Origin: Aestuariibacter salexigens DSM 15300 | Lineage (GTDB): Bacteria > Pseudomonadota > Gammaproteobacteria > Enterobacterales > Alteromonadaceae | Direction of reading: 5' to 3' | Length of the DNA stretch: 64,000 nt | Assembly: GCF_000429145.1 (NCBI RefSeq) | Contig: NZ_AUBH01000007.1 | Span: 124,001-188,000, forward strand | In this document: positions 1 through 10,453 of the stretch, one piece after another | How the letters are laid out: each line of letters begins with the position of its first letter | How positions within the stretch are numbered: position 1 is the stretch's first letter | Program-made: the position numbers and the translations under genes | The notes under the pieces: generated by a model | Database searches by the model: none | Told to the model about the DNA's origin: nothing | Seen by the model: only the letters and a program-made list of their open reading frames with translations

Positions 1-399
1 GAATTGTTTTGGGAAGACTTGATGCCAAAAGACTTCACCATTCCTGATACCCCGGTTGACCATAATAACCCGATGGCACAGCAAAACCTCGATGCGCCTA
101 TTGTCGCAGAGTTAGACGGACAGGAAGTAAAAATTCCAGGCTTCGTGGTACCACTCGAGGGCAGTGAGACGCTGACCACTGAATTCCTGTTAGTGCCTTA
201 TTTCGGCGCCTGCATCCACGTGCCGCCACCCCCGCCCAATCAAATTGTATATGTCAGGTTTGAGCAAGGCGTGCCGATAGATAACCTATACGATGCAGTA
301 TGGGTGTCCGGGACGTTGTCGACGACAACCTACTCTGGTGATTTGGCAACCACAGGCTACACCATGAGTGGTATAAAGGTAGAGCCCTACGACGGCTAG
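1..399 (+). CDS. DUF3299 family protein, 5' end outside the window
   Basis: The reading frame is open from base 1 and ends at a TAG at 397-399, so this is the C-terminal 132 residues of a longer protein. The stretch beginning WEDLMP, the central VPLEG and the segment FGACIHVPPPPPNQ are typical of DUF3299, a family of small exported proteins or lipoproteins common in marine gammaproteobacteria. The Cys-Ile-His followed by a proline run is the family's most conserved spot and may bind metal; that is inference. The TTG at base 4 is not a credible start because the family motif begins right there and a signal peptide is expected upstream. Biochemical function is not known to me. Confidence 0.75.
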   Translation, partial: ELFWEDLMPKDFTIPDTPVDHNNPMAQQNLDAPIVAELDGQEVKIPGFVVPLEGSETLTTEFLLVPYFGACIHVPPPPPNQIVYVRFEQGVPIDNLYDAVWVSGTLSTTTYSGDLATTGYTMSGIKVEPYDG

Positions 400-530
400 T
401 GACGATAAATACTTAAGTCGCTGAATTTGCTTAATAACAGGTGGGAATTCTGAATCCTCAACTATACTGCATGTGAGGTGCGCTTGCTGTCCTGCGCACG
501 ATATGAGTTGTAGTTGTTTATTGAGGTCTT

Positions 531-2150
531 ATGAATTTCTTAACCAGACTATCGATTGCTCAAAAGCTTTATCTTATCCCTATTATTGGCACATTATCGT
601 TTGCGATATATTTGCTGATGACCTCTGTTACCGCAATGAGTAACGTTTCGCTGCTGGATAATGCCAAAGACAAGCAATTTCCTACATTGATGGCGTCTAA
701 TGAAGCGCTGGTTGATATGGAAAAAGTCAGAGATTTGTTATCCAGTGCCGTAACAACCGGCGACAGTGATGCGCTGGATAGTGCCAATGAGCGAGCACAG
801 ATGACAAGGGAGTTGCTTGAGGACATTAGTCAGATTGATCCAGACGCGTCTGCACAGGCCAGGGCAATTCTTAACGCATTTGAAAAGTATTACAAAGTCG
901 CCTTCGACGTCTCTGAATCTATGGTCAACAACACGGCTGATTTTTCTAAAATCGGTCAGCTGTCACAGCAAATGAATAGCAATTATGATCAAGCGACGCA
1001 GGATTTGGCGAAGTTTCGTGACCAGCGCCTGGCCAATTTTCAACAAGCCATCTCTGACTCAAATGATGCAGCGCAACGTACTATCACCGTCGGTATTATC
1101 ATGGCTTTGGTCACGGTATTCTTGATGTTTGCTACCGCCATCCCCGTGGTTAATAACCTGCGTAACAGCATCGTAAACGTCGTGAAATCTCTTAAAGATA
1201 TTGCTCAGGAAGATGGCGATTTGACCGTGCGCATCAGTACTAAAAATCAGGACGAAATTGGCGATCTGGTGCATTGGTTCAACCGCTTTGTCGAAAAGTT
1301 ACAGACAGTAGTGAAAGACATCTGCGACTCTTCCATGCCACTTTCGCAGCTTGCCAGTAAACTCAATGACGTGACCGACAGCGCCACAGTGACGATCAGC
1401 GCACAGCAACGTTCGGCCAGTGACGCCAAGCACGCGGTAGATGATATGACAAACAGCGTAAATGACGTTGCTCAGTCAGCGTCTGAAGCTGCACTGGCGG
1501 CAGGCGATGCCGTTACTGCAGCGGATGATGGTCAGCGCGTTGTTAATCAGACGGTCGTGAGTATTCAGCAGTTGGCAAGCAGTGTGGAAGAAACTGCTGA
1601 GGTGATCCGTAAGCTGGAGGCAGACTCGAATCAGGTTGGCGCGGTGCTGGATGTGATTAAAGGGATCGCTGAGCAAACCAATCTGCTGGCGCTGAATGCG
1701 GCCATTGAAGCGGCCCGAGCAGGTGAGCAAGGCCGTGGCTTTGCGGTGGTTGCTGATGAAGTGCGCACATTAGCCTCTCGCACGCAGCAGTCAACGGAAG
1801 AAATTCAGGCAACCATCGAGCAATTGCAAAGTGCTGCCCGCAGTGCTGTAACGGTCATGGCAAAAGGTACAGAACAAGCCGGCAGTAGCGTTGAAGAGGC
1901 CAATAAAGCGGGTCAAAGCTTAAACGCCATTACCGAAACCATCAGTCGTATTACCGCGATGAACGACCAGATTGCTGCATTAACTGGCGACCAGCAGAGC
2001 GTCGCGGACTCCATATCTCGTAATGTTGATGATATGAATAAGCGCACAGAAGACACGGCTAATAGTTCGGCACAGCTGACGAAAGTCAGCACAGAACTGG
2101 CGCAGCTGGCCGATCACTTCAACGAAATCACCAAACAATTTAAATTCTAG
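531..2150 (+). CDS. Methyl-accepting chemotaxis protein
   Basis: This 539-residue transmembrane chemoreceptor should pass a periplasmic signal to CheA/CheW. It has a first membrane helix at about residues 10-31, a mostly helical periplasmic part to about 183, a second membrane helix at about 184-207, a HAMP domain to about 260 and a cytoplasmic signalling domain to the end. The hairpin tip with [19 protein letters not shown] and the following [12 protein letters not shown], at about residues 378-410, is diagnostic. The periplasmic part matches no named sensor domain I can identify, so the ligand is unknown. There is no C-terminal CheR-binding pentapeptide; the protein ends KQFKF. GAGG lies 5 bases before the ATG. 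It is a single-gene unit with no other chemotaxis genes nearby. Confidence 0.95.
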   Translation: MNFLTRLSIAQKLYLIPIIGTLSFAIYLLMTSVTAMSNVSLLDNAKDKQFPTLMASNEALVDMEKVRDLLSSAVTTGDSDALDSANERAQMTRELLEDISQIDPDASAQARAILNAFEKYYKVAFDVSESMVNNTADFSKIGQLSQQMNSNYDQATQDLAKFRDQRLANFQQAISDSNDAAQRTITVGIIMALVTVFLMFATAIPVVNNLRNSIVNVVKSLKDIAQEDGDLTVRISTKNQDEIGDLVHWFNRFVEKLQTVVKDICDSSMPLSQLASKLNDVTDSATVTISAQQRSASDAKHAVDDMTNSVNDVAQSASEAALAAGDAVTAADDGQRVVNQTVVSIQQLASSVEETAEVIRKLEADSNQVGAVLDVIKGIAEQTNLLALNAAIEAARAGEQGRGFAVVADEVRTLASRTQQSTEEIQATIEQLQSAARSAVTVMAKGTEQAGSSVEEANKAGQSLNAITETISRITAMNDQIAALTGDQQSVADSISRNVDDMNKRTEDTANSSAQLTKVSTELAQLADHFNEITKQFKF

Positions 2151-2193
2151 ATGGTCTGATCAGGGCACGATTTCGTTCGTGCCCACAACGCTG

Positions 2194-2907
2194 TCATGAA
2201 TTCTGATTCTGCGTATAAATCTGCTCCGCCCGGTTAAATAACACCCACGAAGTAAGAATGTATTTATCATTTGATTTCGGAATATTGCCACGGTGTGTAT
2301 GGGTGAAATATGCCGGAGCAATCACCATTCGGCCGGCCTTCGGTGAAATAGAGCGGCCCTGATAGAAAAACTCGGTCTCACCACCTTCCTCAACATCGTT
2401 TAGATAAAACATGAACAATAAAATACGGTGTAGCGCCTCGTTATGCGGTGCCTGTGGATACACTTCCGAGTGCCAGTACGGGTAACCTCCTTCATTAGCG
2501 GTGTATCGCTGAGCATTTATTTCACCGATACGAAACAGGTAATTAAGTAGGTTGCGAAAATTCGGGCGACCAACCTCGTCGAAATTATCCTGGGTCAGCT
2601 TAACTGGCTTACCAGAGTCTGGGTGCTTAACGGTCAGTCCAATGGGTCCAAGTAGGGCAAAGTGATGTTTATCGAAATACTTTAGGATTTGCTCACCAGC
2701 GATGGGCAGGACCTCTTTCAACACGTCGTGCATATCTTCGGCGCCTGATAGCGATACATCGACACTGTTTTTGCGATCTGGATCGACACCTCCTCCGGTT
2801 CTGCCCGGAGACTGTCCCTTGCTATGTTCAAAAGCATCGATATAACGCTGACATTGTTCCTTGCTTAGTACGTCATCAATAACAGCAATAAAATCATGCT
2901 CGGCCAT
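2194..2907 (-). CDS. 2-oxoglutarate/Fe(II)-dependent oxygenase, prolyl-4-hydroxylase-like
   Basis: This 237-residue cytoplasmic protein has the double-stranded beta-helix of the prolyl-4-hydroxylase-like 2OG/Fe(II) oxygenases. The segment YWHSEVYPQ gives His146 and Glu148 as the first two iron ligands. FTHTHRG at 201-207 supplies the distal His (203 or 205), and the Lys or Arg just after could bind 2-oxoglutarate. LNDVEEGGETEF at 169-180 is the conserved core strand and loop of the family. The carboxylate ligand is Glu rather than the usual Asp. The substrate is unknown; candidates are a protein prolyl residue or a small molecule. The thioesterase stop codon region lies 2 bases upstream, so the two genes are probably co-transcribed. 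A hairpin without a T-run at 2163-2184 separates it from the convergent chemoreceptor gene. Confidence 0.8.
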   Translation of the reverse strand: MAEHDFIAVIDDVLSKEQCQRYIDAFEHSKGQSPGRTGGGVDPDRKNSVDVSLSGAEDMHDVLKEVLPIAGEQILKYFDKHHFALLGPIGLTVKHPDSGKPVKLTQDNFDEVGRPNFRNLLNYLFRIGEINAQRYTANEGGYPYWHSEVYPQAPHNEALHRILLFMFYLNDVEEGGETEFFYQGRSISPKAGRMVIAPAYFTHTHRGNIPKSNDKYILTSWVLFNRAEQIYTQNQNS

Positions 2908-2909
2908 GT

Positions 2910-3311
2910 CTAGTCGTCCTTGTTGAGTAGGTGTTTTTGTAGTTCTGCGCGCTGCGTATCGGTGATCGGGGTAGCGCGGCTATTTTTATAGTCAAAATGT
3001 ACCATCACAGTGGTACCCGATGCCTTTCTCTCACCCTGCTGCCAGACTTCCTGATAGACATCAAAAGAGCTGTTACCCATGCGACTGATGTAGGAGTGGA
3101 TCTCGATTTCCTGCCCGTACATGATTTGCTGAAGAAAATCGATCTTATAACTGGCAATGATAAGTGGCCAGTTTTGTAAATCCAGATCGGGTGTAAATAC
3201 GCGGAAGATGGGCTCCCGAGCCGTCTCAAACCAACCAGCCACAACGGTGTTATTCACATGAGCCAGTGCATCGGTTTCATAGAAGCGCACTTTAAAGGTT
3301 TCTTTCAACAC
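2910..3311 (-). CDS. Acyl-CoA thioesterase, hotdog fold (4HBT/YbgC-like)
   Basis: This is a 133-residue single-domain hotdog protein of normal family length. The N-terminal motif YETDALAHVNNTVVAGWFE contains the Asp (residue 14) and the His-Val-Asn-Asn that mark the YbgC/4-hydroxybenzoyl-CoA thioesterase group; the Asp is the catalytic residue in that group. It should hydrolyse acyl-CoA thioesters in the cytoplasm, but chain length and physiological substrate cannot be read from sequence. It lies 17 bases downstream of uvrA and 2 bases upstream of the oxygenase, all on the minus strand, which suggests a uvrA-thioesterase-oxygenase transcript. Confidence 0.85.
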   Translation of the reverse strand: MLKETFKVRFYETDALAHVNNTVVAGWFETAREPIFRVFTPDLDLQNWPLIIASYKIDFLQQIMYGQEIEIHSYISRMGNSSFDVYQEVWQQGERKASGTTVMVHFDYKNSRATPITDTQRAELQKHLLNKDD

Positions 3312-3328
3312 GAGATTTTCCTTTTTAA

Positions 3329-6160
3329 TTATTTGGCATTCAGCATCGGTGCGAGGAAACGACCGGTATGAGACGCTTTGACCTTACAGATATCTTCAGG
3401 TGTACCTTCTGCGATAATGTTACCTCCACCTGAACCACCTTCAGGGCCCAGGTCGACAATCCAGTCGGCGGTTTTAATCACATCAAGATTATGCTCAATG
3501 ACCACCACTGTGTTGCCGTGGTCACGCAAGCGATGTAAGACGTGTAACAGTTGCTTGATATCATGGAAGTGCAGGCCGGTCGTCGGTTCGTCGAGAATGT
3601 ACAGCGTTTGTCCGGTATCACGTTTTGACAGCTCTTTTGCCAACTTGACCCGCTGCGCTTCACCACCTGACAGGGTGGTTGCGGCCTGTCCCAGGCGAAT
3701 GTAAGACAGTCCAACATCCATCAGTGTCTGCAGTTTGCGGGATACCGCAGGAATAGCATCGAAAAACTGGCGCGCGTCTTCAACCGTCATTTCCAACACT
3801 TCGTGGATATTCTTGTCTTTATACCGAATTTCCAGCGTTTCGCGATTATAGCGCTTGCCTTTGCAGACGTCGCAGGGCACATACACATCTGGTAGAAAAT
3901 GCATTTCTACTTTGATGACGCCATCGCCCTGACATGCTTCACACCTGCCGCCCTTTATGTTAAAACTAAATCGTCCTGGTTTATAACCACGGCTGCGGGC
4001 TTCCTGGGTACCAGAAAACAGCTCCCGAATCGGAGTGAAAATACCAGCGTAAGTCGCCGGGTTAGAGCGCGGTGTACGACCAATTGGGCTTTGATCGATA
4101 TCCACAACCTTATCAAAGTGTTGCAGGCCATCAATCTGTTTGTAAGGTGCGGGTTCACCTGTCGTTGCACCATTAAGTTCGCGGTGAGCGATACGATAGA
4201 AGGTGTCATTGATTAAGGTTGACTTACCAGAGCCAGACACGCCGGTGATGCACGTCATCACCCCGACTGGAACCTTTAAAGTGACATCATTCAGGTTATT
4301 TCCGGTGGCGCCTTCAAGCGTAATCCAGCGACCTTTTTCGTCTCTATGTCTGGACGTTGGTATTTCGATAGCTTCTTTTCCAGATAGGTACTTTCCTGTC
4401 AGTGAGCGCTCGCTATTTTTGATGTCATCGATGCCGCCTTCGGCAACTATTTCACCGCCGTGCACGCCGGCCCCCGGACCAATATCAACGATGTAATCCG
4501 CTTCTCGTATAGCATCTTCGTCGTGCTCTACAACGAGCACGGTGTTTCCCAAATCTCTGAGTCGGGTTAAGGTCTTGAGCAATCGTTCATTGTCTCGCTG
4601 ATGTAAGCCAATAGAAGGTTCATCAAGCACATACATGACGCCGACCAGCCCCGCCCCTATCTGACTGGCCAGACGGATACGCTGTGCTTCTCCCCCGGAC
4701 AGGGTTTCAGCGCTGCGAGACAAGTTCAGGTAATTCAGTCCCACGTTGACCAGAAAAGAGAGGCGATCTTTGATTTCTTTTAAGATCTTGTCGGCAATTT
4801 GCGCGCGCTGACCCTGCAGGAGTAACTCATCAAAAAAGGTCAGCGCTTCAGCGATTGACATTTCACTGACCGCTGGCAAATTGGTATCGCTGACAAACAC
4901 ATGCCTGGCTTCGAGTCTCAGACGTGTGCCATTACAACTTGAACAGGGTTGCTGGCTAAGATATTTAGCCAATTCTTCTCGCACGGCATTAGATTCAGTC
5001 TCACGGTAACGGCGCTCCATATTAGGGATGATGCCCTCAAATGGATGTTTACGTTCCATGATATCGCCGCGGTCGTTGATGTATTTAAATTTGAGCGATG
5101 TGCCCTTGCTGCCATACATCACAACCTGCTGTGCCTGTCGGTCTAACTCCTGCCATGGCACCGTGAGGTCAAATTTATAGTGCTCAGCGACAGCCTGCAG
5201 CATCTGAAAATAGTAATAACTGCGTTTATCCCAGCCGCGTATCGCCCCCCCTGACAAACTCAGTTCCTGATTAGATACTACTCTGTGAGGATCGAAAAAC
5301 TGTCGTGTGCCAAGTCCGTCGCAGCTTTGACAGGCACCTGCGGGGTTGTTGAATGAAAACATCCGTGGTTCAAGCTCAGCAATGCTGTAACCACAATGGG
5401 GACAGGCAAAGTTTGCTGAGAATACCAGCTCTTCACGTTCGGGATCATCCATAAACGCTACTTTGGCGTTACCAGCAGACAGGTTAAGCGCGGTTTCAAA
5501 TGATTCAGCGAGCCGTAACTGCAAATCGTCACGCACTTTAAACCGGTCAACGACAACTTCGATGGTGTGCTTCTTGTGCAGGTCCAACGGTGGGGGGTCA
5601 GAAAGATCACAAACGTCGCCATCAATCCGTGCGCGGATAAAACCTTGTGCCGCCAGGCCTTCAAGCGTCTTGATGTGCTCACCTTTACGATCCTGCACGA
5701 CCGGCGCAAGCAGCATCAGTTTCGTCCCTTCTTCCATCTCCAGCACCCGGTCAACCATCTGGCTGATGGTTTGTGCATTCAGCGGCGTATCATGGTCAGG
5801 ACAGCGAGGTTCGCCGACTCTGGCAAACAGCAAACGCAGATAATCATAGATTTCAGTAATCGTGCCCACAGTCGAGCGCGGATTATGAGAGGTCGACTTC
5901 TGCTCAATAGAAATGGCAGGTGATAATCCCTCAATATGATCGACATCGGGCTTTTCCATCATGGATAGAAACTGTCTGGCGTAGGCCGACAGTGACTCGA
6001 CATAACGACGCTGTCCTTCAGCGTAGAGCGTGTCAAATGCCAACGACGATTTACCAGAGCCGGAAAGTCCAGTGATGACAATCAACTTGTCGCGCGGCAG
6101 CTCCAGAGAGATGTTTTTCAGGTTGTGCGTACGCGCACCCCGAACTTCAATTTTGTCCAT
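3329..6160 (-). CDS. uvrA: Excinuclease ABC subunit A (UvrA)
   Basis: UvrA is the damage-recognition ATPase of nucleotide excision repair and loads UvrB onto lesions. The 943-residue length is the normal bacterial size. The first Walker A is GLSGSGKS at 31-38 and the second, GVSGSGKST, lies at about 643. Two ABC signature segments, [12 protein letters not shown] and [12 protein letters not shown], are present. Zinc-module cysteine pairs are CPHC with CQSC (about 253-280) and CEAC with CDVC (about 740-770). The start ATG at 6158-6160 faces the divergent transporter gene across about 150 bases. No LexA box of the CTGT-N8-ACAG type is visible there, so SOS control is not evident. Confidence 0.98.
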   Translation of the reverse strand: MDKIEVRGARTHNLKNISLELPRDKLIVITGLSGSGKSSLAFDTLYAEGQRRYVESLSAYARQFLSMMEKPDVDHIEGLSPAISIEQKSTSHNPRSTVGTITEIYDYLRLLFARVGEPRCPDHDTPLNAQTISQMVDRVLEMEEGTKLMLLAPVVQDRKGEHIKTLEGLAAQGFIRARIDGDVCDLSDPPPLDLHKKHTIEVVVDRFKVRDDLQLRLAESFETALNLSAGNAKVAFMDDPEREELVFSANFACPHCGYSIAELEPRMFSFNNPAGACQSCDGLGTRQFFDPHRVVSNQELSLSGGAIRGWDKRSYYYFQMLQAVAEHYKFDLTVPWQELDRQAQQVVMYGSKGTSLKFKYINDRGDIMERKHPFEGIIPNMERRYRETESNAVREELAKYLSQQPCSSCNGTRLRLEARHVFVSDTNLPAVSEMSIAEALTFFDELLLQGQRAQIADKILKEIKDRLSFLVNVGLNYLNLSRSAETLSGGEAQRIRLASQIGAGLVGVMYVLDEPSIGLHQRDNERLLKTLTRLRDLGNTVLVVEHDEDAIREADYIVDIGPGAGVHGGEIVAEGGIDDIKNSERSLTGKYLSGKEAIEIPTSRHRDEKGRWITLEGATGNNLNDVTLKVPVGVMTCITGVSGSGKSTLINDTFYRIAHRELNGATTGEPAPYKQIDGLQHFDKVVDIDQSPIGRTPRSNPATYAGIFTPIRELFSGTQEARSRGYKPGRFSFNIKGGRCEACQGDGVIKVEMHFLPDVYVPCDVCKGKRYNRETLEIRYKDKNIHEVLEMTVEDARQFFDAIPAVSRKLQTLMDVGLSYIRLGQAATTLSGGEAQRVKLAKELSKRDTGQTLYILDEPTTGLHFHDIKQLLHVLHRLRDHGNTVVVIEHNLDVIKTADWIVDLGPEGGSGGGNIIAEGTPEDICKVKASHTGRFLAPMLNAK

Positions 6161-6284
6161 GCGAACCCGAGTGATGCAAAACGGTTAGTATGCCATATCT
6201 GCGCGTTAAACCGCGACACGTATGGGCGAAAAAATGATGCAACAGTTACGTCTCTGAATCTGCAGGGATCACATTTACCAGACC

Positions 6285-6312
6285 TTGGTATAACGCTGAA
6301 ATATGCTACACT
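6285..6312 (+). promoter_or_regulatory. Sigma-70 promoter for the YajR-type transporter (and probably ssb)
   Basis: TTGGTA at 6285-6290 is followed after 16 bases by TACACT at 6307-6312, with an extended -10 TG at 6304-6305. Transcription would begin near 6319. The match matters because an ATG at 6303 lies inside the -10 region, which argues against that codon as the translation start. Confidence 0.6.
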
Positions 6313-6356
6313 TCGCGGCCCTGTTTAACCTCCTGGACGTGCGAGTAAAGCTGCCC

Positions 6357-7733
6357 TTGAACGCTTTAGAAATCCGTGCTGCTGCATCGCTTGCGATGGT
6401 CTATGTATTGCGCATGCTTGGCCTGTTTATGGTCATGCCGGTCCTGGCTATCTATGCCGCAGATTACCCTGACTATTCAGCGATGCTGGTGGGGCTGGCA
6501 ATTGGTGGCTACGGATTGACTCAGGCGCTGTTACAAATTCCCATGGGCATGTGGTCTGATTCGCTCGGCAGAAAGCCTGTGATTGTTATCGGGTTAGCCA
6601 TTTTTGCTCTTGGCAGTATCATCGCCGCGTTGGCAGACAGTATGTGGACACTGGTGCTGGGCCGGATTATGCAGGGAGCAGGCGCGATCGCTGGAGCGAT
6701 TATGGCGCTGGCAGCAGACGTGAGTCGTGAACAGCAGCGTCCCAAAGTCATGGCGGTGATAGGTATTGCTATTGGTTTTTCATTCTATTTGTCGCTACTC
6801 GTAGGGCCGCCGATAGGTCAGTTCGGCGGCTTAAGCGCTATCTTTTTAACTACAGCAGTGCTGGCACTGTGTTGCATTCCCATCGTGGCACTAGTTGTGC
6901 CTACACCAACAGCGACAGCGCCCAGCGGTGATACATTGCCAAGACTGGCCGATGTGAAGCAAATGCTACGCAATCCTGTGTTGATGCGACTAAATGTAAG
7001 CGTACTTTTTCTGCATATGCTGATTACGGTTTTTTTCGTCACAGTACCTGCAAAGCTATTGGCTAACGATCTTCAGGTTGAGCTGCATTGGATTATTTAT
7101 CTACCGGTGTTGATTGCATCCATCATTGGTATGGCTGTGCTGATGCGGGTAGCCAAAAAATCCAGTATAAGTAATGTCATTATTGTTGCAGTCTTGTTGC
7201 TTGCGCTGGCAATGGCAGGATTAGCTGTTGGGCCGCAGTCACTGCCAGTTATTATCGTATGTTGCGCGGTATTTTTTACTGGATTTAACTACCTGGAGGC
7301 AAACTTTCCGGCGTTAGTGTCTAATATTGCTCCAGCAGGAAGAAAAGGTTCGGCGATGGGGCTGTATGCCAGTTTTCAATTTTTTGGCGCCTTCGCTGGA
7401 GGTGTATTGTCTGGCCTTTTGACCAGCTTGTTTTCGCCGGATGCGACCCTTATTGTGATGATAGGCTTATGTCTGATGTGGACAGGGGTAGTGAAACGAG
7501 TGGATGCCAGTGATGTGTTAAAGCGGTATACTATTCAGTTCACTGAGGTGCACAATCGTAAACAAACGACTGTGCTGCATGACGAGTTGTCAGGCCTGGC
7601 AGGTGTTGCCGAGGTCGCAGTCGACCCGCAGGTGGGCGTTGTATATTTAAAAGTACACGGGCAAGATTTTGATATTCAGCGGGCCAGAACGATAGTGAAA
7701 AATACCGCCGCAGAAAAGACAGTAGAGGAATAA
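6357..7733 (+). CDS. MFS transporter of the YajR type with C-terminal YAM-like domain
   Basis: This inner-membrane transporter has 12 predicted membrane helices, the MFS motif A segment [13 protein letters not shown] after helix 2, and a soluble C-terminal extension of about 75 residues. The extension ([20 protein letters not shown]) looks like the ferredoxin-like YAM domain of YajR. The substrate is unknown, and proton-driven efflux is the family expectation. I take the TTG at 6357 as start because the protein then begins [11 protein letters not shown], as relatives do. GTG 6339 is the alternative. ATG 6303 falls inside the predicted promoter -10. None of the starts has a strong Shine-Dalgarno sequence. 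The gene ends 2 bases before ssb, a conserved pairing, so the two are likely co-transcribed. Confidence 0.85.
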   Translation: MNALEIRAAASLAMVYVLRMLGLFMVMPVLAIYAADYPDYSAMLVGLAIGGYGLTQALLQIPMGMWSDSLGRKPVIVIGLAIFALGSIIAALADSMWTLVLGRIMQGAGAIAGAIMALAADVSREQQRPKVMAVIGIAIGFSFYLSLLVGPPIGQFGGLSAIFLTTAVLALCCIPIVALVVPTPTATAPSGDTLPRLADVKQMLRNPVLMRLNVSVLFLHMLITVFFVTVPAKLLANDLQVELHWIIYLPVLIASIIGMAVLMRVAKKSSISNVIIVAVLLLALAMAGLAVGPQSLPVIIVCCAVFFTGFNYLEANFPALVSNIAPAGRKGSAMGLYASFQFFGAFAGGVLSGLLTSLFSPDATLIVMIGLCLMWTGVVKRVDASDVLKRYTIQFTEVHNRKQTTVLHDELSGLAGVAEVAVDPQVGVVYLKVHGQDFDIQRARTIVKNTAAEKTVEE

Positions 7734-7735
7734 GT

Positions 7736-8269
7736 ATGGCAAGTAGAGGCGTAAATAAAGTAATCCTGGTTGGTAATTTGGGTAATGACCCTGAAGTCCG
7801 ATACATGCCAAACGGTAACGCGGTGGCAAACCTCAGCCTGGCTACCAGTGAGAGTTGGAAAGATCAGCAAGGTCAGCTGCAAGAGCGCACTGAATGGCAC
7901 CGTGTCACCATGTATCGTCGTTTGGCAGAAGTGGCCGGTGAATACCTGAAAAAAGGCTCTCAGATTTACATCGAAGGTAAACTGCAAACCCGCAAGTGGC
8001 AGGATCAGAATGGTCAGGATCGCTACACGACCGAGATCATTGCAGATCAAATGCAAATGCTTGGCGGACGTGCGCAAAATGATGGCGGCTATCAGGGCCA
8101 GCCTCGTCAACAGGGAGCCCCGCAGGGTGCACCACAGGGTGGCGGACAGGGATACGGCAATCAGCAGTATCAGCAGCCTCCACAAAGTGCACCTCAGCAG
8201 GGTAATCAGAACAAGCCTGCACCAATGTCAGAGCCAGACTTTGATTTTGATGATGACATCCCGTTCTGA
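7736..8269 (+). CDS. ssb: Single-stranded DNA-binding protein
   Basis: SSB coats single-stranded DNA as a tetramer during replication, recombination and repair. Residues 1-112 form the OB fold, beginning [20 protein letters not shown] Gln/Gly/Pro-rich disordered linker follows at about 113-160, and the protein ends in the acidic tip DFDDDIPF that recruits partner proteins. At 177 residues it matches E. coli SSB closely in size and plan. It follows the MFS gene by 2 bases and ends just before a strong bidirectional terminator. uvrA and ssb are both close by, as in many gammaproteobacteria, but no LexA site is visible. Confidence 0.98.
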   Translation: MASRGVNKVILVGNLGNDPEVRYMPNGNAVANLSLATSESWKDQQGQLQERTEWHRVTMYRRLAEVAGEYLKKGSQIYIEGKLQTRKWQDQNGQDRYTTEIIADQMQMLGGRAQNDGGYQGQPRQQGAPQGAPQGGGQGYGNQQYQQPPQSAPQQGNQNKPAPMSEPDFDFDDDIPF

Positions 8270-8299
8270 GCTAAAACGCGTTTGAACTGAATGCATTTC

Positions 8300-8328
8300 A
8301 GCCCCGCCTAATGCGGGGCTGTTTTTTT
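8300..8328. terminator. Bidirectional rho-independent terminator between ssb and the TonB receptor
   Basis: An 8-bp GC-rich stem (8300-8307 with 8313-8320) with a 5-base loop is followed by a T-run at 8322-8328 on the plus strand. The TonB receptor stop codon (8327-8329, minus strand) overlaps the T-run, so the hairpin sits just beyond both convergent genes. Confidence 0.9.
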
Positions 8329-10453
8329 AAAAACTGTATTCAATACCTGCGAATATCTGGCGAGGTCTGCCAGGGAAGTAACGGTCACCGCTGAATACTG
8401 TGAAATCGGCTCGCTCTGCATAGTCCTCATCGGTCAGGTTAGTCATGCGCAGTCTCAGCATTATGTTCTTCTGCAGGGTGTAGTTGATATACACATTAAG
8501 TAAGTCGTGACCGTCATACTGATGAAGGTTTTCGGCATCAGTGTAGTACTTGCCCATGTGTTGCCACTGTAGAGCGACGCGAGTGGCATCAGAAGGTGCC
8601 CAGCTTAGTTGAACAGTGCCAAACCAGCGGGGTGCAGAATCCATTTCGTTACCATTGATATTGATGCCATCAAGCAGTTCATCGTAATGGTACGTGTGTA
8701 TGGCATAGGTTGCGGCAACGGTTAGCTGCCAATTTTCTGATAAACGCTGCCAGCTCTCCAGCTCAATACCGCTGTGTAAAGAGTGTCCATTACTGACATT
8801 AAAAAAGTTGCTGTCGCGAAAGATAAAATTATCCTTCTCCATGCGATATAGCGACACATTTGCAGCTGAGTCGACAGTCAGATATTTAACGCCAACCTCA
8901 AGGTTGTCTGCCCGCACGGAAGATAGATCAGCAACCTGCTGGTCTCGCTGCAAGCGATACAGTTCTGTAGCCTGGGGGGCTCTGAAACCACGCGATGCAT
9001 TGCCGTAAATCCGCACACTTTCGCTAACCGCATAGCTCACCCCAAGTTTAGGTGACAGGTTCGAAAAGCTGTCAGTGCGATCGCCTGGACGACTGTATCT
9101 GCATCCTCCAAAACCACACTGACTGCCATCTTCACGACTACGTCCGTCGAGCATAAGATTGTCATACTCATAGCGCATTTTTTCATATCGCAGTCCAACG
9201 CTGAAAAGCCAGCTTTCTTGTTGCCATTCAACATGGGCATAGGGTGAGAGCATGGTGGCATCCACCTGATAGTCATAATGGAGACCTTGCGGAACCGTTG
9301 CCTGCAAAAAGGCAGAACCGGACGTTGGATTGGGTTGAAACTGGCGCAGTGCGCCGTCGGTAACTTCTGTGTCTGCACCTACGGTGATGCTAAGTGAGTC
9401 GTTGAGCACATGTCGCCACGCGGTCAATAGTCCTACGCTGTCCTGTTCATTTTGTTCATAGGGATCGCCCGGCAGAAAATGCATGCGAAAGTCCATCGAC
9501 TGCACACGCAAATAGGGTGTGAAGGTCAATGAGGATTGCGATGAAATCGCCCAATCCCAGCGTGACCATGCCCGCAGTGAACGTGCTTTACGATAGGCCT
9601 CGGGGTCAAAATTCTGCTGAGCGATATCGTCGTCTTTATACGCCTCGAAGCCGGTGATGTAGGCAGCCGTTTTCTGGTCAAGATTGGTATACGTCAGCCC
9701 GTTGCTCACACGCAAGTCATCTGTTTCAAAGCGAGAATGCAGATTCACTTTTTCTTGCATGACGCTTTCATCATCGCGGTATCCACTGTCGCGAGTGATG
9801 CTGACATTCATGCCAATACCACCCTGTTTGGTTTCTGCGCCGGCGCTCAGTTTGGCACGCTTGTAGCCGAATGAACCGAGTTCGAGACTACCCCACTCAC
9901 CATTGTCGATAGCATTTCGCGTGATGACATTAACGACGCCATGAATCGCATTTGAACCGTAAAAGGCGCTGCCGGGGCCCTTTAATACATCGATACGCTC
10001 GGCCAACTCAGTGTGAGCTTCGAACAGCTCATTGATATTACAAAATCCGGCTGCACGAAGAGGGATACCATCTTCAAGAGTTAATAATCCGCCACAGGCG
10101 CCTGCGCCGCTCAGCACCTGAGAGCGCAGCGCGGGCAAATACTCCTGTCCATTGCCGCGGTGAAAGTTAGCACCAGCGATCGTGCTTAACGTTTCCTGGA
10201 TGTGAGTAGAAGAAAGTTGGTTTAGCTGACTTTCACTGACGATAGAAACTGATACAGGCAACGAGAAAACATCGCTTGCAACCCGTGTCGCGGTTGTCGT
10301 AATGCGCTCAATATCAGCGTCTTTTGTCTGTCCCAGGCTTGAGCCGCAGACAAACGTCGTGAATAGCGCAAAGTATGCGGCTGCACCTTTTTTTCTCGAA
10401 AAATGAAGCAATCTGACACCTGTAAATAATCGAAAACTCATCCAAGCCAACAA
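8327..10453 (-). CDS. TonB-dependent outer membrane receptor
   Basis: This 708-residue protein imports an unidentified ligand across the outer membrane using TonB energy. A signal peptide with the hydrophobic core AAAYFALFTTFVCGSSLG is followed by a TonB-box-like stretch ERITTTATR and a plug domain to about residue 190. The plug includes RIDVLKGPGSAFYGSNAIHG, the typical plug signature, and a 22-strand barrel follows. The protein ends AGIEYSF with a C-terminal Phe, as outer-membrane proteins do. Two cysteine pairs, one in the plug (GACGG and FCN) and one in the barrel (SQCGFGGCRY), may form disulfides. No Fur box is visible upstream, so an iron substrate is not supported. An internal ATG at 10441 is an alternative start. 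It stands between ssb and mshI, where mshH/csrD often lies in relatives. Confidence 0.93.
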   Translation of the reverse strand: MLAWMSFRLFTGVRLLHFSRKKGAAAYFALFTTFVCGSSLGQTKDADIERITTTATRVASDVFSLPVSVSIVSESQLNQLSSTHIQETLSTIAGANFHRGNGQEYLPALRSQVLSGAGACGGLLTLEDGIPLRAAGFCNINELFEAHTELAERIDVLKGPGSAFYGSNAIHGVVNVITRNAIDNGEWGSLELGSFGYKRAKLSAGAETKQGGIGMNVSITRDSGYRDDESVMQEKVNLHSRFETDDLRVSNGLTYTNLDQKTAAYITGFEAYKDDDIAQQNFDPEAYRKARSLRAWSRWDWAISSQSSLTFTPYLRVQSMDFRMHFLPGDPYEQNEQDSVGLLTAWRHVLNDSLSITVGADTEVTDGALRQFQPNPTSGSAFLQATVPQGLHYDYQVDATMLSPYAHVEWQQESWLFSVGLRYEKMRYEYDNLMLDGRSREDGSQCGFGGCRYSRPGDRTDSFSNLSPKLGVSYAVSESVRIYGNASRGFRAPQATELYRLQRDQQVADLSSVRADNLEVGVKYLTVDSAANVSLYRMEKDNFIFRDSNFFNVSNGHSLHSGIELESWQRLSENWQLTVAATYAIHTYHYDELLDGININGNEMDSAPRWFGTVQLSWAPSDATRVALQWQHMGKYYTDAENLHQYDGHDLLNVYINYTLQKNIMLRLRMTNLTDEDYAERADFTVFSGDRYFPGRPRQIFAGIEYSF

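Noticed and set aside
2163-2184. Hairpin between the chemoreceptor and oxygenase genes as a terminator
   Set aside because: The 8-bp stem is real but lacks a T-run on either strand, so it was not called as a terminator.
3378-5923. Several open frames opposite to uvrA
   Set aside because: They are shadows of a fully conserved uvrA and show no family motifs.
6161-6284. LexA/SOS box for uvrA
   Set aside because: No CTGT-N8-ACAG-like palindrome is present in the divergent region.
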